Positions 40,401-49,960 of a stretch of 64,000 bases of DNA are shown here, one piece after another. The notes under the pieces were generated by a model. That model worked only from the letters and a program-made list of their open reading frames with translations, ran no database searches and was not told where the DNA came from. The DNA comes from Anoplopoma fimbria (taxonomy: Eukaryota > Chordata > Actinopteri > Perciformes > Anoplopomatidae): NCBI RefSeq assembly GCF_027596085.1, contig NC_072462.1, positions 22,171,112 to 22,235,111 of the forward strand, in the 5' to 3' direction. The position numbers and the translations under genes are program-made. Numbering within the stretch: position 1 is the stretch's first letter; the number at the start of each line of letters is the position of its first letter.

Positions 40401-43400
40401 CCATGTGATTCACAAACCATAAGTCAAAGTGTGTGTGCGTGCGTGCGTGTGTGCGTGCGTGCGTACCAGTTTCGTGTGAACCCGAGGGGACGGCTAGTCT
40501 TGTTTACATAAAGCCAGTGGTTTGTATCACCACAGATGATGATTGTGTTACAGTGAATGTTTGTGTTTCTGCTTTGCTGAAAGCTGAGCGAGGCTCCACC
40601 ACTGTCATCTGAGATACAAAAGGACTACACACCTAAAAGGTCTCATTTACACTCGCCGCCGTTTCTAGGTCTCCTTCAAATTACAGCGGAGTTAAATAAG
40701 ACAGATGAGACTACAGACTGTCAGGAGGTCAGATCAAGCGGACTTCCGCTCGAGGTGATTCATTTCCTGTTAAGTTTGCCGCTCCAAAACGTACTCGCTT
40801 TCCACGAGCATGTACTCGCCAGGACTGTACCTTTCAGTCTTTGAGTGTTGGAGGTAAACTGGCAATAAAGGTACGTCCCACATGAGATGAAATGTCCGTA
40901 CAAGCTGAGACACTGAGTCAAAACCGAAGCATCTCGTGTATCAGGTGACTGCACATGTTGCTAAGTGCAGGGAGGCCGCCCAAGACACAAGAGGAGACTG
41001 AACCAAACAGACAGGCTGGCTACGCCCACAACCTCATATCTATAACTCACCATTAACATGGTGGGATCCCCTGCTGTTTTCTGTCGATACCCCCAAATTT
41101 AACAGCAGAAAATCTAGTTTGTAGAGGACATAAACTCTGACAAGGGACTAATATTTAGAAGATTTTTAAAAAGACTATAACCAAACAGTTGATAATGGAT
41201 GCTTCTGGAAAAAAGAAAAGGTAACGTGTGAATAGTTTAGGTAGTATAGGACAAATAAAAAATTGGCCCAGATCTAAAACCGTAAAGCGATTACAAAAAT
41301 GATTGCAATTCATCCTGAGGGGGACACGAATGTGCATACCAAATTTCATGAAGTCAATAGTTTTTGAGACATTTTACTCACAACCAAAGAATGTCAACCT
41401 TCATGGTGTCGCTAGAGACAAAACCTGAGAATCACCAAAGTCAGTAGGCTTCACCATCCGGGAACCATGGAGGTGTACCAAATCTAATTTCAGCACTCCT
41501 TCCATTAGCTAAGATATTTGAGTCTGTAGTGGTGGACTGACATACATAACCATCCCCAGAGCAATGCTGCTTATATGGCTAAACAGACAATAATAGTCTC
41601 CAACATGAAAGTCAGACCTAAAACATGCACTCATTCACCACGCCATCCTTGCTTTTGACTTTGCTTAATAAAGGACAAACTACTTCCTGTATTGACATTC
41701 AACATTGCCATGGATTGTAAATGATGTGCTGCAGAATCATGTTATATGATTATATGTTTATAAGTGGATCATTCATGCACTTTCATTCATGCATCCCTGA
41801 CTCTGCTTTAACGACCGTCTTTGTGAGGAGGCTAATCAATACAAATGCTGTCTAATGGTATCCATCATCAATAATACAGTGAGGCTGCAAGTTTGGACTC
41901 TACGATATTCAGCATCTCAGAGAACTTGGATCTTATTATAATCCCTCTGTATTTATTGCATCATACGACTTGGTAACTACAACACACCTGACTCACAATG
42001 CTTTGTAAATAAAACGCCAAAAATCAGCTCATATGCTGCCATGATCTATGTAATGTATACTATGTGTCTTATCAGCCCAGACACACACACTCAAAAGGAC
42101 ATAAAAACTATTCTTTACAATCCACTTTGATGCTTCATGCAGGCTGTCCTCCCATGAAAACCAGTGCTGCTCGTATATATTTGGTAAATTATCTGAGGCT
42201 GGATTCAGCTTTTCATGGGTGCAGTGCAGATTTCTGGCAGGAAATAGACTCATTTAAAACCGACTGTCAGGGACTCTGATTAATTAAAGGATGAGGATGG
42301 AAAACCCTTCAAAGGATTTACTGATTTTTGCATAGATAAATATCCATTATTTTGGTAGAAACTGTAAAAAAGGAAATAAAATTGCCCCAGAAGTGAACTC
42401 AATCTAATATGAATCGTCATTGTGATTCAATGAATGTGGAAACTGTCACTCAGGTTCTGCATCAAATCCATTTTCTGCATTTTTTTTAACTTAAAATCAG
42501 ATGATGAGTCATAATCTGATCAACATTAACAAACCAGCAACTCCTATGTATTCTCTCCCCAAGACACAAAAACAGGAAATTCTCACACTCGCACAAAGCA
42601 GACACTCACATTTTCCTGCTTCAGCATGATTCAAGCCGTCTGATTGATAGAATCATCAGCGTTCGCGGTTGAAAGGGGTGATTTCACTGACCACATAATG
42701 CAGCCTTGGCATTTTGCAGTACATTAACGGACAGGCTGAAAGCTCCAGATGAAGCCCAACAAGCACCCTCAGTTGGAGTACCTTCGCCCAGAAGTGAGTG
42801 GAGGACTCTCACTGAGGGCAAAAACAACACCACCTTGAACATCACCTCTAAAAACACACTTTCACAGGCAAGCTTTAGTGTCATTTCACATTCTGTGAGA
42901 CATGACAAGCAATTGTTTATGCAAAACAACAAACAGATGAAACCCTTGCATGCAGCATTGTGATCCACAATTGACAGCATGAAGGTGAAGAAAACTATTT
43001 TGTTTTGATGACTGAGAAAGACAAAGAGAAAGCAACAGCTGGCAGCTACCGGTGATAACAGTGCTAACAGAGCTACCAGTGTTAACCTGGGAGAACAGGA
43101 GGATCAAGGTTATCAGCTGTAACCGACGTATAAACCCAGTGCCGAGCAGCGACAGTTAGCTAGCCAGTGGGGCACGCTCACCTGCTTGTGTTGCACGGTA
43201 TACAGATGCTAAAAATACCTTGCTGTTAAAAACGGTACGATACCCCATTTTATTAGTACCTGTACTGTATGACAGTGTTTCAATATGCGACAGTGGGGCA
43301 TTTTTTGTGTGTGACTGCGTTGGGATTGGGATCTCTCGCCATCTCCCATGATGCAGTACCACTATCCGCCTGAATTGTTACTCATGTACCGACGAGTGCA

Positions 43401-46088
43401 CTGTTTAAAAATACATTTTAAAAAGCTTTAATAAACACTCTTTAATGTGATATCTGGTTGCAAATTTTAAGTTAACTGTCAAAATAAAAAACATAAACTA
43501 AAGCACAGGGGAGATCAGATTACTGCATACCATGTACATTTTTTTAAATTAATAATAATAATAATAATAATAATTTTATCATTTTTAATAAAAAAATGCT
43601 TTGATTTGTTTGAGGTTTTTTTTTGCTTGATCTACATTCAAATATTAAAACAAAGTATATGAAGTGATGGGTTTGGTCTCAGTGTTTTTATAAAGACAGC
43701 TGTCAAGTGAACGTGTGAAATCAGAATTACATAGAAATGAAACTTGGTGGACAGACCACCAGTGAAAGCAACAGACACTTTTTGCGTGCTTGTGGCTGAT
43801 AAAAACTCAGTCAGCATCCAAGTCTCTCGGCATGCTCCTTTCAGCATCTATAAAAGACTAGTATCGAGCTGTCCACTTGACTCGGAGAAGCTCTCCTTGC
43901 CGCCTGTACGCTCCAAGGACGGCCCACGTTCAGCACAGCAGCCGGCTCTGCACAGTTTAATTAATGAGTGACGCCCTGGTGTCAGGTACAGTCTCGAGGC
44001 TGTGTGACCTCACAATGTAACAGAGCTCAGCAGGAGTTCTGACCTCTGCTGTAAGCCATCTGCCTCAGGTCGGCCTGTGCATGATGGCAAATTAAATCTC
44101 ACTCTGCCTGACCAGCCTACAGGTGGATAACTTCACAAAAATCTCAGATTTGTTTTAGCCCTCTTACCTAATGATTCTTGTCCCCTAAAATCTTTTTGTC
44201 AATGCACTGACCAAATTAACAGCTGAATGTCTCAAAATGAAGTAGTATTATTTGGGGAAAATGAGGAGAGACACTCATCTTCATTCAAAATAAAATAAAG
44301 CAAAGACCATACTGAGAGGGCTTATGTCAAAACATGATTTAGAAAAGATATTTCTTAAAATAATTGTATTTAGGTCAAATTGTGTTTTTAATCTAAATCA
44401 ACAATTAGCTTAACATATCAACTGTCTTTTTATGATAGAAAAACAGACATTTTTGGCTAAATTGAATACATGTTGTTTAATTCGCCGAGTCCAAAATTAA
44501 TTAAATGAAATGTTGTTCCTCTGTCATGTGTTGAAGCCTAAATTTGCATTTTCCAGGAGCCCTCTTTATTTCCTGTCATTGTCAATTAGCATACTTCTGT
44601 GCCAGACTCCCTTTGAAAAAGATCCTTTAGTTAAAGTTGATAGCAGCCCTATTATCACACGATAACCCCCACAAGGATCGCTTACATAGAGAAGATTCTT
44701 TGTGGAGCCTACCTCCAAAAGCTACCCTCCTATAACCCTAAGTTCTGAAGGTTATTGAATTTGTATTTGTTTACTGCACTTATCCTATTCGTAGTAGTTT
44801 GTAGCACTTATTATATTCGGATTAGTCTGTTGCAATTATTGTTTTCGTAGTAATTTGCCTCTGCACTATACTTTTGCTCTGGTTTATGCTTTAAGATGCT
44901 TGTTTAAGAAAGGAGATGCACTTATGACTTCTGGTGACTAGTAGTTCTCTTGAATACCTATGTTGAATACACTTCCTGTAAGTCGCTTTGGATAAAAGCG
45001 TCTGCTAAATGACTGTAATGTAATGTAATGTAATGTAATGTAATGTAATGTAAACCTTTTTACTTGAATAAAACCTTTGAATACAACTATTGACTTACTC
45101 CATTAAAGGTTAATGCATTTCTTTTGAAATATATTTCAACTTAGTTTTTACTTTTTATATGGAGTAAATGATTGGACTTAACATTTTAACATTTTAACTA
45201 ACTGTACTTTTGCTCTGGTTTATGCTTTAAGATGCTTGTTTAAGAAAGGAGATGCACTGATGACTTCTGGTGACTAGTAGTTCTCTTGAATACCTATGTT
45301 GAACACACTTATTGGATAAAATGCGTAATGCTACATGACTGTAATGTAATGTAATAATGTAATGTAATGTAATGTAATGTATGTAATGTAATGTAATGTA
45401 ATATGTAATGTAATGTAATGTAATGTAATGTAATGTAATGTAATGTAATGTAATGTAATGTAATGTAATGTAATGTAATGTAATATAATGTAATGTAATG
45501 TAATGTAATGTAATGTAATAATGTAATGTAATGTAATGTAATGTAATGTAATGTAATGTAATGTAATGTAATGTGTAATGTAATGTAATGTAATGTAATA
45601 ATGTAATGTAATGTAATATAATGTAATGTAATGTAATGTAATGTAATGTAATGTAATGTAATGTAATGTAATGTAATATAATGTAATGTAATGTAATGTA
45701 ATGTAATATAATGTAATGTAATGTAATGTAATGTAATGTAATGGTCCTTTCACATCGTTCAACATAAAGACAAAGAACACTTGATCTGCTTTATACAAAG
45801 AAAAGGTTCTCAACAATTCCAAGTGTTGGTCAACAGAAAGAAAACCTATAAGTAACATGTGTTAAGAAGCAGGATGTGGGTTTACAGCAGTGTCTGTCTG
45901 TTATGGAACAACACAGTCAGAAGAACCAGGCTGTGTTAACCCCTTTAAACACAACGTTAAGGGAGATTACCTTTGTACTGCAGCGCGTTGGCGTTCCGTA
46001 TCTTCACGGTTCCGCTGATGGATTCTCCGGGACCGTAAACCACCTTGTTGTTGGCAAAAGTGATATCAAATTCTTGAAGCTTTCCCAT
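12092..46088 (-). CDS. arrdc1: ARRDC1, arrestin domain-containing protein 1 (whole gene, 8 coding exons)
   Basis: Alpha-arrestin adaptor at the plasma membrane. In mammals it recruits NEDD4-family ubiquitin ligases through PPxY motifs and TSG101 through PSAP, and drives budding of ARRDC1-mediated microvesicles. Coding exons on the minus strand are 45971-46088, 26820-26930, 21320-21370, 16373-16527, 15835-16017, 15216-15392, 14116-14578 and 12092-12156. Together they make 1323 nt, 440 aa plus TAG (human 433 aa). The arrestin N domain covers about residues 1-140 (GPGESISGTV; PTSFEGPFGK at about 97-106) and the C domain about 150-287 (TTKKFSYLLVKTG; DLRTIAEVEGAGVKAG; LPIYIGNIAVN). The tail carries PSAP at 314-317, PPEY at 409-412 and PPSY at 422-425. 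All splice sites are GT-AG and all phases agree. Which teleost copy this is (a or b) cannot be decided here. Confidence 0.95.
12157..14115 (-). other. arrdc1: arrdc1 intron 7
   Basis: No exon-like sequence. About 12515-12600 ('cagcaggattaaggacaaac' and following) resembles a widespread fish dispersed-repeat fragment. Confidence 0.6.
14116..14578 (-). CDS. arrdc1: arrdc1 coding exon 7
   Basis: Encodes residues 266-419 plus one base: the end of the arrestin C domain (VSLKSPDAVVTLPIYIGNIA), then a Pro/Ala/Ser-rich tail with PSAP (TSG101 late-domain motif), TKSHSQ, STGATIPFFTEG and LILPPEYSSWDYPH. It is GC-rich compared with its flanks, as expected for coding sequence. Confidence 0.95.
15151..15211. 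repeat. (CA)n microsatellite at a splice donor
   Basis: About 30 CA units end within a few bases of the exon 6 donor (15211-15215). In the transcript this is a (GU)n tract just after the 5' splice site. Confidence 0.95.
15216..15392 (-). CDS. arrdc1: arrdc1 coding exon 6
   Basis: Encodes residues 207-265 (starts KVTYKTKRPVFDLRTIAEVE, ends CSLIDIDYFIQ). It is 177 nt, phase 0 at both ends. The donor gtcagt lies directly beside a CA repeat. Confidence 0.95.
15835..16017 (-). CDS. arrdc1: arrdc1 coding exon 5
   Basis: Encodes residues 146-206 (HPSYAVTTKKFSYLLVKTG ... VLASLIQ). It is 183 nt, phase 0, with acceptor ctccgcag and donor gtagag. Confidence 0.95.
16373..16527 (-). CDS. arrdc1: arrdc1 coding exon 4
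   Basis: Encodes residues 94-145, including APTSFEGPFGKIIYRVRAAI and TPRFSKDYK, the best-conserved part of the arrestin N domain. The acceptor is ctcttcag and the donor gtaagc. Confidence 0.95.
17860..18250. repeat. Dispersed repeat remnant ('ATGTTAGCATGCTAAC' family)
   Basis: Contains 'gccatgaaatttggtacaga', 'agtgccatcatcaggtc' and repeated 'gttagcatg' words. This is a recognisable abundant teleost repeat. Related pieces occur near 28640-28800, 41280-41530 and 60395-60560. Confidence 0.55.
19867..19879 (+). promoter_or_regulatory. CTCF-like core CCAGCAGGGGGCA
   Basis: Matches the CTCF core CCASYAGRKGGCR at every position. It sits directly after two small hairpins inside arrdc1 intron 3. 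Binding is not shown. Confidence 0.45.
21320..21370 (-). CDS. arrdc1: arrdc1 coding exon 3 (51 nt)
   Basis: Encodes residues 77-94: GTLAAGEHSFPFQFLIP, then the first base of the next codon. The acceptor is cttttacag and the donor gtgagtg. It was found by aligning to the conserved PAGEHSFPFQF segment of ARRDC1. Confidence 0.94.
21371..26819 (-). other. arrdc1: arrdc1 intron 2
   Basis: AT-rich intron with one long GT array (24580-24673). No exon or RNA gene was recognised. A GC-richer stretch at about 25981-26280 has open frames in two phases but no protein resemblance. Confidence 0.65.
24580..24673. repeat. (GT)n microsatellite
   Basis: About 45 uninterrupted GT units. Confidence 0.97.
26820..26930 (-). 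CDS. arrdc1: arrdc1 coding exon 2
   Basis: Encodes residues 40-77 (IKVYCQGSCGISNKMNDASW, ILEEQYFNSTLSIVDK). It is 111 nt, with acceptor ccacag and donor gtaatg. It matches the ARRDC1 segment containing GSCGVSNK and EEGYFNSSLSLADKG. Confidence 0.95.
28054..28190. repeat. (CT)n and (CA)n microsatellites
   Basis: A CT run at about 28054-28077 and a CA run at about 28164-28188 lie close together. Confidence 0.9.
28640..28800. repeat. Dispersed repeat fragment
   Basis: Shares 'aaagtcagtagg', 'accatgga' and a similar order of words with the block near 41420-41500. Confidence 0.4.
29186..29299. repeat. (CA)n followed by (CTCA)n
   Basis: About 43 CA units pass into CTCT and then repeated CACT/CTCA tetramers. 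Confidence 0.97.
29734..29763. repeat. (CAG)10 trinucleotide repeat
   Basis: Ten perfect CAG units on plus, which is CTG in the arrdc1 intron 1 transcript. Confidence 0.97.
30190..30560. repeat. Probable dispersed repeat
   Basis: Contains 'gtgaaagcgcgaaa', 'atagttcctacatgaaactg' and 'aaggcagacatctctacggc', words I recognise from a common percomorph interspersed repeat. Ends were not defined. Confidence 0.4.
31923..31967. repeat. (TA)n microsatellite
   Basis: About 22 perfect TA units. Confidence 0.97.
36639..36727. repeat. (CA)n microsatellite
   Basis: About 44 perfect CA units. Confidence 0.97.
36981..37032. repeat. (TA)n microsatellite
   Basis: About 26 TA units. Confidence 0.97.
37380..37489. 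repeat. (CA)n microsatellite
   Basis: About 54 CA units with one AAGCG interruption near the start. Confidence 0.97.
38890..39230. repeat. Degenerate (AGT)n-rich tract
   Basis: About 340 bp of imperfect AGT/AGC/AGG triplets ('gtagtagtag', 'agtagcag' and similar). It is a decayed trinucleotide array, and its long open frames are an effect of the period of three. Confidence 0.85.
40428..40465. repeat. (GT)n/(GCGT)n microsatellite
   Basis: Short GT run passing into GTGC/GCGT tetramers. Confidence 0.9.
41280..41530. repeat. Dispersed repeat fragment
   Basis: Contains 'accaaatttcatgaagtcaa' and 'caccaaagtcagtagg', and resembles the block near 28640-28800. It belongs to the same type of abundant teleost repeat as 17860-18250. 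Confidence 0.45.
43030..43195. repeat. Dispersed repeat fragment
   Basis: Repeated 'gctaacagagcta' words, and an exact 17-bp match (43165-43181) to the remnant near 955-971. Confidence 0.45.
43551..43574. repeat. (TAA)n microsatellite
   Basis: About eight AAT/TAA triplets. Confidence 0.95.
44145..44346 (+). repeat. 202-bp exact duplicate, copy 1
   Basis: Identical base for base to 52125-52326, same orientation, offset exactly 7980 bp. Flanks on both sides are unrelated. Confidence 0.95.
44690..45053 (+). mobile_element. Retroposon 3' end with tail and (TGTAA)n
   Basis: Ends in the widespread fish tail GTAAGTCGCTTTGGATAAAA followed by GCGTCTGCTAAATGACTG and then TAATG pentamers. The two SINEs in this window share the same tail. 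A partial second copy follows at about 45203-45340. The 5' end was not defined. Confidence 0.6.
45203..45340 (+). repeat. Partial second copy of the retroposon 3' end
   Basis: Repeats about 100 bp of 44868-44965 ('tacttttgctctggtttatg' onwards) nearly exactly, but its tail is shortened and rearranged before the pentamer array. Confidence 0.9.
45340..45743. repeat. (TGTAA)n pentanucleotide array
   Basis: About 400 bp of TAATG/TGTAA units with occasional 1-2 base slips and TAATA variants. It lies about 230 bp inside intron 1 from arrdc1 exon 1. Confidence 0.97.
45971..46088 (-). CDS. arrdc1: arrdc1 coding exon 1
   Basis: Starts at ATG 46086-46088 and encodes MGKLQEFDITFANNKVVYGP, then GESISGTVKIRNANALQYK and the first base of Ala40. 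The donor is gtaatc. The N-terminus matches the ARRDC1 family (MGRVQLFEISL type). No upstream in-frame Met fits the family better. Confidence 0.95.
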
Positions 46089-46091
46089 GGC

Positions 46092-46118
46092 TCCGTTCCG
46101 TTCCGTTCCGTTCCGCTC
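46092..46118 (-). repeat. (TTCCG)n just upstream of the arrdc1 start
   Basis: Four to five TTCCG/CTCCG pentamers, which read CGGAA on the coding strand. This places repeated GGAA (ETS-core) words within 30 bp of the ATG, in the 5'UTR or core promoter. Confidence 0.85.
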
Positions 46119-46165
46119 CGGTCCTCCGCCGCTCTGAGGAGGCGATGCTGCGTCTCTCACCTGCT

Positions 46166-46240
46166 GCCCACGGAGAGCAGTGACGTCACTGCCCACGGAG
46201 AGCAGTGACGTCACTGCCCACGGAGAGCAGTGACGTCACT
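46166..46240. promoter_or_regulatory. arrdc1: Three tandem 25-bp units, each with a CRE (arrdc1 promoter)
   Basis: Three exact 25-bp units (46166-46190, 46191-46215, 46216-46240), each carrying a perfect TGACGTCA (46181-46188, 46206-46213, 46231-46238). They lie 78-152 bp upstream of the arrdc1 ATG, where CREB/ATF sites are typically active. The regulatory role is inferred. Confidence 0.7.
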
Positions 46241-46247
46241 TTGCCAG

Positions 46248-49200
46248 TTCAATTCAATTCAGTTTATTTTGTAGAGCCCAGAATCACAAATTACAAATGT
46301 GCCTCAGAGTAGACCCTCACATCCTCTGTCCTTAGTCCTTACCCTCACATCCTCTGTCCTTAGACCCTCACATCCTCTGTCCTTACACCCTCACCCTCTG
46401 TCCTTACACCCTCACTCTGTCCTTACACCCTCACATCCTCTGTCCTTACACCCTCACATCCTCTGTCCTTACACCCTCACATCCTCTGTCCTTACACCCT
46501 CACCTCCTCTGTCCTTAGACCCTCACATCCTCTGTCCTTCCCTCACATCCTCTGTCCTTACACCCTCACATCCTCTGTCCTTACACCCTCACATCCTCTG
46601 TCCTTAGACCCTCACATCCTCTGTCCTTACACCCTCACATCCTCTGTCCTTAACCCTCACATCCTCTGTCCTTACACCCTCACATCCTCTGTCCTTAGAC
46701 CCTCACATCCTCTGTCCTTAGACCTCACATCCTCTGTCCTTACACCCTCACATCCTCTGTCCTTACACCCTCACATCCTCTGTCCTTACACCCTCACATC
46801 CTCTGTCCTTACACCCTCACATCCTCTGTCCTTAGACCCTCACATCCTCTGTCCTTACACCCTCACATCCTCTGTCCTTAGACCCTCACATCCTCTGTCC
46901 TTAGACCCTCACATCCTCTGTCCTTACACCCTCACCTCCTCTGTCCTTACACCCTCACATCCTCTGTCCTTAGACCCTCACATCCTCTGTCCTTAGACCC
47001 TCACATCCTCTGTCCTTACACCCTCACCTCCTCTGTCCTTACACCCTCACCTCCTCTGTCCTTAGACCCTCACCCTCTGTCCTTACACCTCACATCCTCT
47101 GTCCTTAGACCCTCACATCCTCTGTCCTTAGACCCTCACATCCTCTGTCCTTAGACCCTCACATCCTCTGTCCTTACACCCTCACATCCTCTGTCCTTAC
47201 ACCCTCACATCCTCTGTCCTTAGACCCTCACATCCTCTGTCCTTACACCCTCACATCCTCTGTCCTTACACCCTCACATCCTCTGTCCTTAGACCCTCAC
47301 CTCCTCTGTCCTTAGACCCTCACATCCTCTGTCCTTACACCCTCACATCCTCTGTCCTTAGACCCTCACCTCCTCTGTCCTTACACCCTCACATCCTCTG
47401 TCCTTACACCCTCACATCCTCTGTCCTTACACCCTCACATCCTCTGTCCTTACACCCTCACATCCTCTGTCCTTACACCCTCACATCCTCTGTCCTTAGA
47501 CCCTCACATCCTCTGTCCTTACACCCTCACCTCCTCTGTCCTTACACCCTCACATCCTCTGTCCTTACACCCTCACATCCTCTGTCCTTACACCCTCACA
47601 TCCTCTGTCCTTACACATCCTCTGTCCTTACACCCTCACATCCTCTGTCCTTAGACCCTCACATCCTCTGTCCTTACACCCTCACATCCTCTGTCCTTAC
47701 ACCCTCACATCCTCTGTCCTTACACCCTCACATCCTCTGTCCTTACACCTCTGTCCTTACACCCTCCATCCTCTGTCCTTACACCCTCACATCCTCTGTC
47801 CTTACACCCTCACACCCTCCTCCTCTGTCCTTACACCCTCACATCCTCTGTCCTTACACCCTCACATCCTCTGTCCTTACACCCTCACATCCTCTGTCCT
47901 TACACCCTCACATCCTCTGTCCTTACACCCCTCACATCCTCTGTCCTTAGACCCTCACCTCCTCTGTCCTTACACCCTCACCTCCTCTGTCCTCTGTCCT
48001 TACACCCTCACATCCTCTGTCCTTACACCCTCACATCCTCTGTCCTTACACCCTCACATCCTCTGTCCTTACACCCTCACATCCTCTGTCCACCTCCTCT
48101 GTCCTTACACCCTCACATCCTCTGTCCTTAGACCCTCACCTCCTCTGTCCTTACACCCTCACATCCTCTGTCCTTACACCCTCACATCCTCTGTCCTTAC
48201 ACCCTCACATCCTCTGTCCTTAGACACATCCTCTGTCCTTAGACCTCCTCTGTCCTTACACCCTCACATCCTCTGTCCTTACACCCTCACCTCCTCTGTC
48301 CTTACACCCTCACATCCTCTGTCCTTAGACCCTCACCTCCTCTGTCCTTACACCCTCACATCCTCTGTCCTTACACCCTCACATCCTCTGTCCTTATACT
48401 CACATCCTCTGTCCTTACACCCTCACATCCTCTGTCCTTACACCCTCACCTCCTCTGTCCTTACACCCTCACATCCTCTGTCCTTACACCCTCACATCCT
48501 CTGTCCTTACACCCTCACATCCTCTGTCCTTACACCCTCACATCCTCTGTCCTTACACCCTCACATCCTCTGTCCTTACACCCTCACATCCTCTGTCCTC
48601 ACATCCTCTGTCCTTACACCCTCACATCCTCTGTCCTTAGACCCTCCATCCTCTGTCCTTAGACCCTCACCCTCTGTCCTCACCCTCACATCCTCTGTCC
48701 TTACACCCTCACCCTCTCACACCCTCCATCCTCTGTCCTTACACCCTCACATCCTCTGTCCTTACACCCTCACATCCTCTGTCCTTACACCCTCACATCC
48801 TCTGTCCTTACACCCTCACATCCTCTGTCCTTAGACCCTCACATCCTCTGTCCTTACACCCTCACATCCTCTGTCCTTACACCCTCACATCCTCTGTCCT
48901 CACATCCTCTGTCCTTACACCCTTACATCCTCTGTCCTTACATCCTCTGTCCTTACATCCTCTGTCCTTACACCCTCACATCCTCTGTCCTTACACCCTC
49001 ACATCCTCTGTCCTTACACCCTCCTTACACCCTCCATCCTCTGTCCTTACACCCTCCTTACCCTCATCCTCCTCTGTCCTTACACCCTCACATCCTCTGT
49101 CCTTACACCCTCACATCCTCTGTCCTTAAACCCTCACATCCTCTGTCCTTACACCCTCACATCCTCTGTCCTTACACCCTCACATCCTCTGTCCTTAGAC

Positions 49201-49960
49201 CCTCACATCCTCTGTCCTTACACCCTGTCCTTACATCCTCTGTCCTTACACCCTTACATCCTCTGTCCTTACATCCTCTGTCCTTAGACCCTCTGTCCTT
49301 ACATCCTCTGTCCTTACACCCTCACATCCTCTGTCCTTACACCCTCACATCCTCTGTCCTTAGACCCTCACATCCTCTGTCCTTACACCCTCACCTCCTC
49401 TGTCCTTAGACCCTCACATCCTCTGTCCTTACACCCTCACATCCTCTGTCCTTAGACCCTCACATCCTCTGTCCTCACACCTCTCCTTACCCCTCACATC
49501 CTCTGTCCTTACACCCTCACCTCCTCTGTCCTTACACCCTCACATCCTCTGTCCTTACACCCTCACATCCTCTGTCCTTAGACCCTCACATCCTCTGTCC
49601 TTACACCCTCACCTCACATCCTCTGTCCTTAGACCCTCACATCCTCTGTCCTTACACCCTCACATCCTCTGTCCATCCTCTGTCCTTACACCCTCACATC
49701 CTCTGTCCTTACACCCTCACATCCTCTGTCCTTATCACATCCTCTGTCCTTACACCTCACATCCTCTGTCCTTCCCTCACATTCACAGGAAAAACTCCCC
49801 TAAAAACCCCTTTAACAGGGAGAAGAATTATAGTCATGAAAATAGGGATAGTAATGTGACTAATAATAATAATGGAAGTAGCAGTGGGTGTCAGTCGGCT
49901 CACAGCAGGAGGCACGACTACGGTCCAGGTACCACAACGATTCATGGAAACCTGCAGAAC
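46248..49960 (-). mobile_element. Dispersed repeat carrying an internal minisatellite
   Basis: On the minus strand the element starts in the 49784-49960 block ('aggaaaaactcccctaaaaa' reversed), passes through the minisatellite, and ends with 'ctctgaggcacatttgtaat', 'gtgattctgggctctacaaa', ATAAACTGAATTGAATTGAA. The same 3' end occurs at 53061-53184 with one 23-bp unit. The family was not named. Confidence 0.75.
46310..49783. repeat. 23-bp minisatellite, about 150 copies
   Basis: Tandem units of CACATCCTCTGTCCTTA plus CACCCT or GACCCT, about 3.47 kb. Two main variants (TTACACCCT and TTAGACCCT) are mixed, with scattered shortened units (CACCTCCTC, CTCTGTCC fusions). It ends about 220 bp upstream of the arrdc1 start codon. 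There are no unique spacers, so it is not a CRISPR-like array. Confidence 0.97.

Larger units (their letters stand above)
26931..45970 (-). other. arrdc1: arrdc1 intron 1 (19 kb)
   Basis: Very large first intron made of AT-rich sequence, at least eight microsatellites (CA, TA, CAG, AGT, GT/GCGT, TAA, TGTAA) and dispersed repeats. No nested gene was recognised on either strand. Confidence 0.7.

Noticed and set aside
45331..45858. 175-codon frame rich in YITLH
   Set aside because: Translation of the TGTAA pentamer array.
46299..46607. Repetitive protein-like frame (SHPLSLHPHILC type)
   Set aside because: Translation of the 23-bp minisatellite; the period is not a multiple of three and frames break with each length variant.
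46310..49783. CRISPR-like appearance of regularly spaced repeats
   Set aside because: Units are contiguous with no unique spacers, and the locus is a vertebrate genome; it is a minisatellite.
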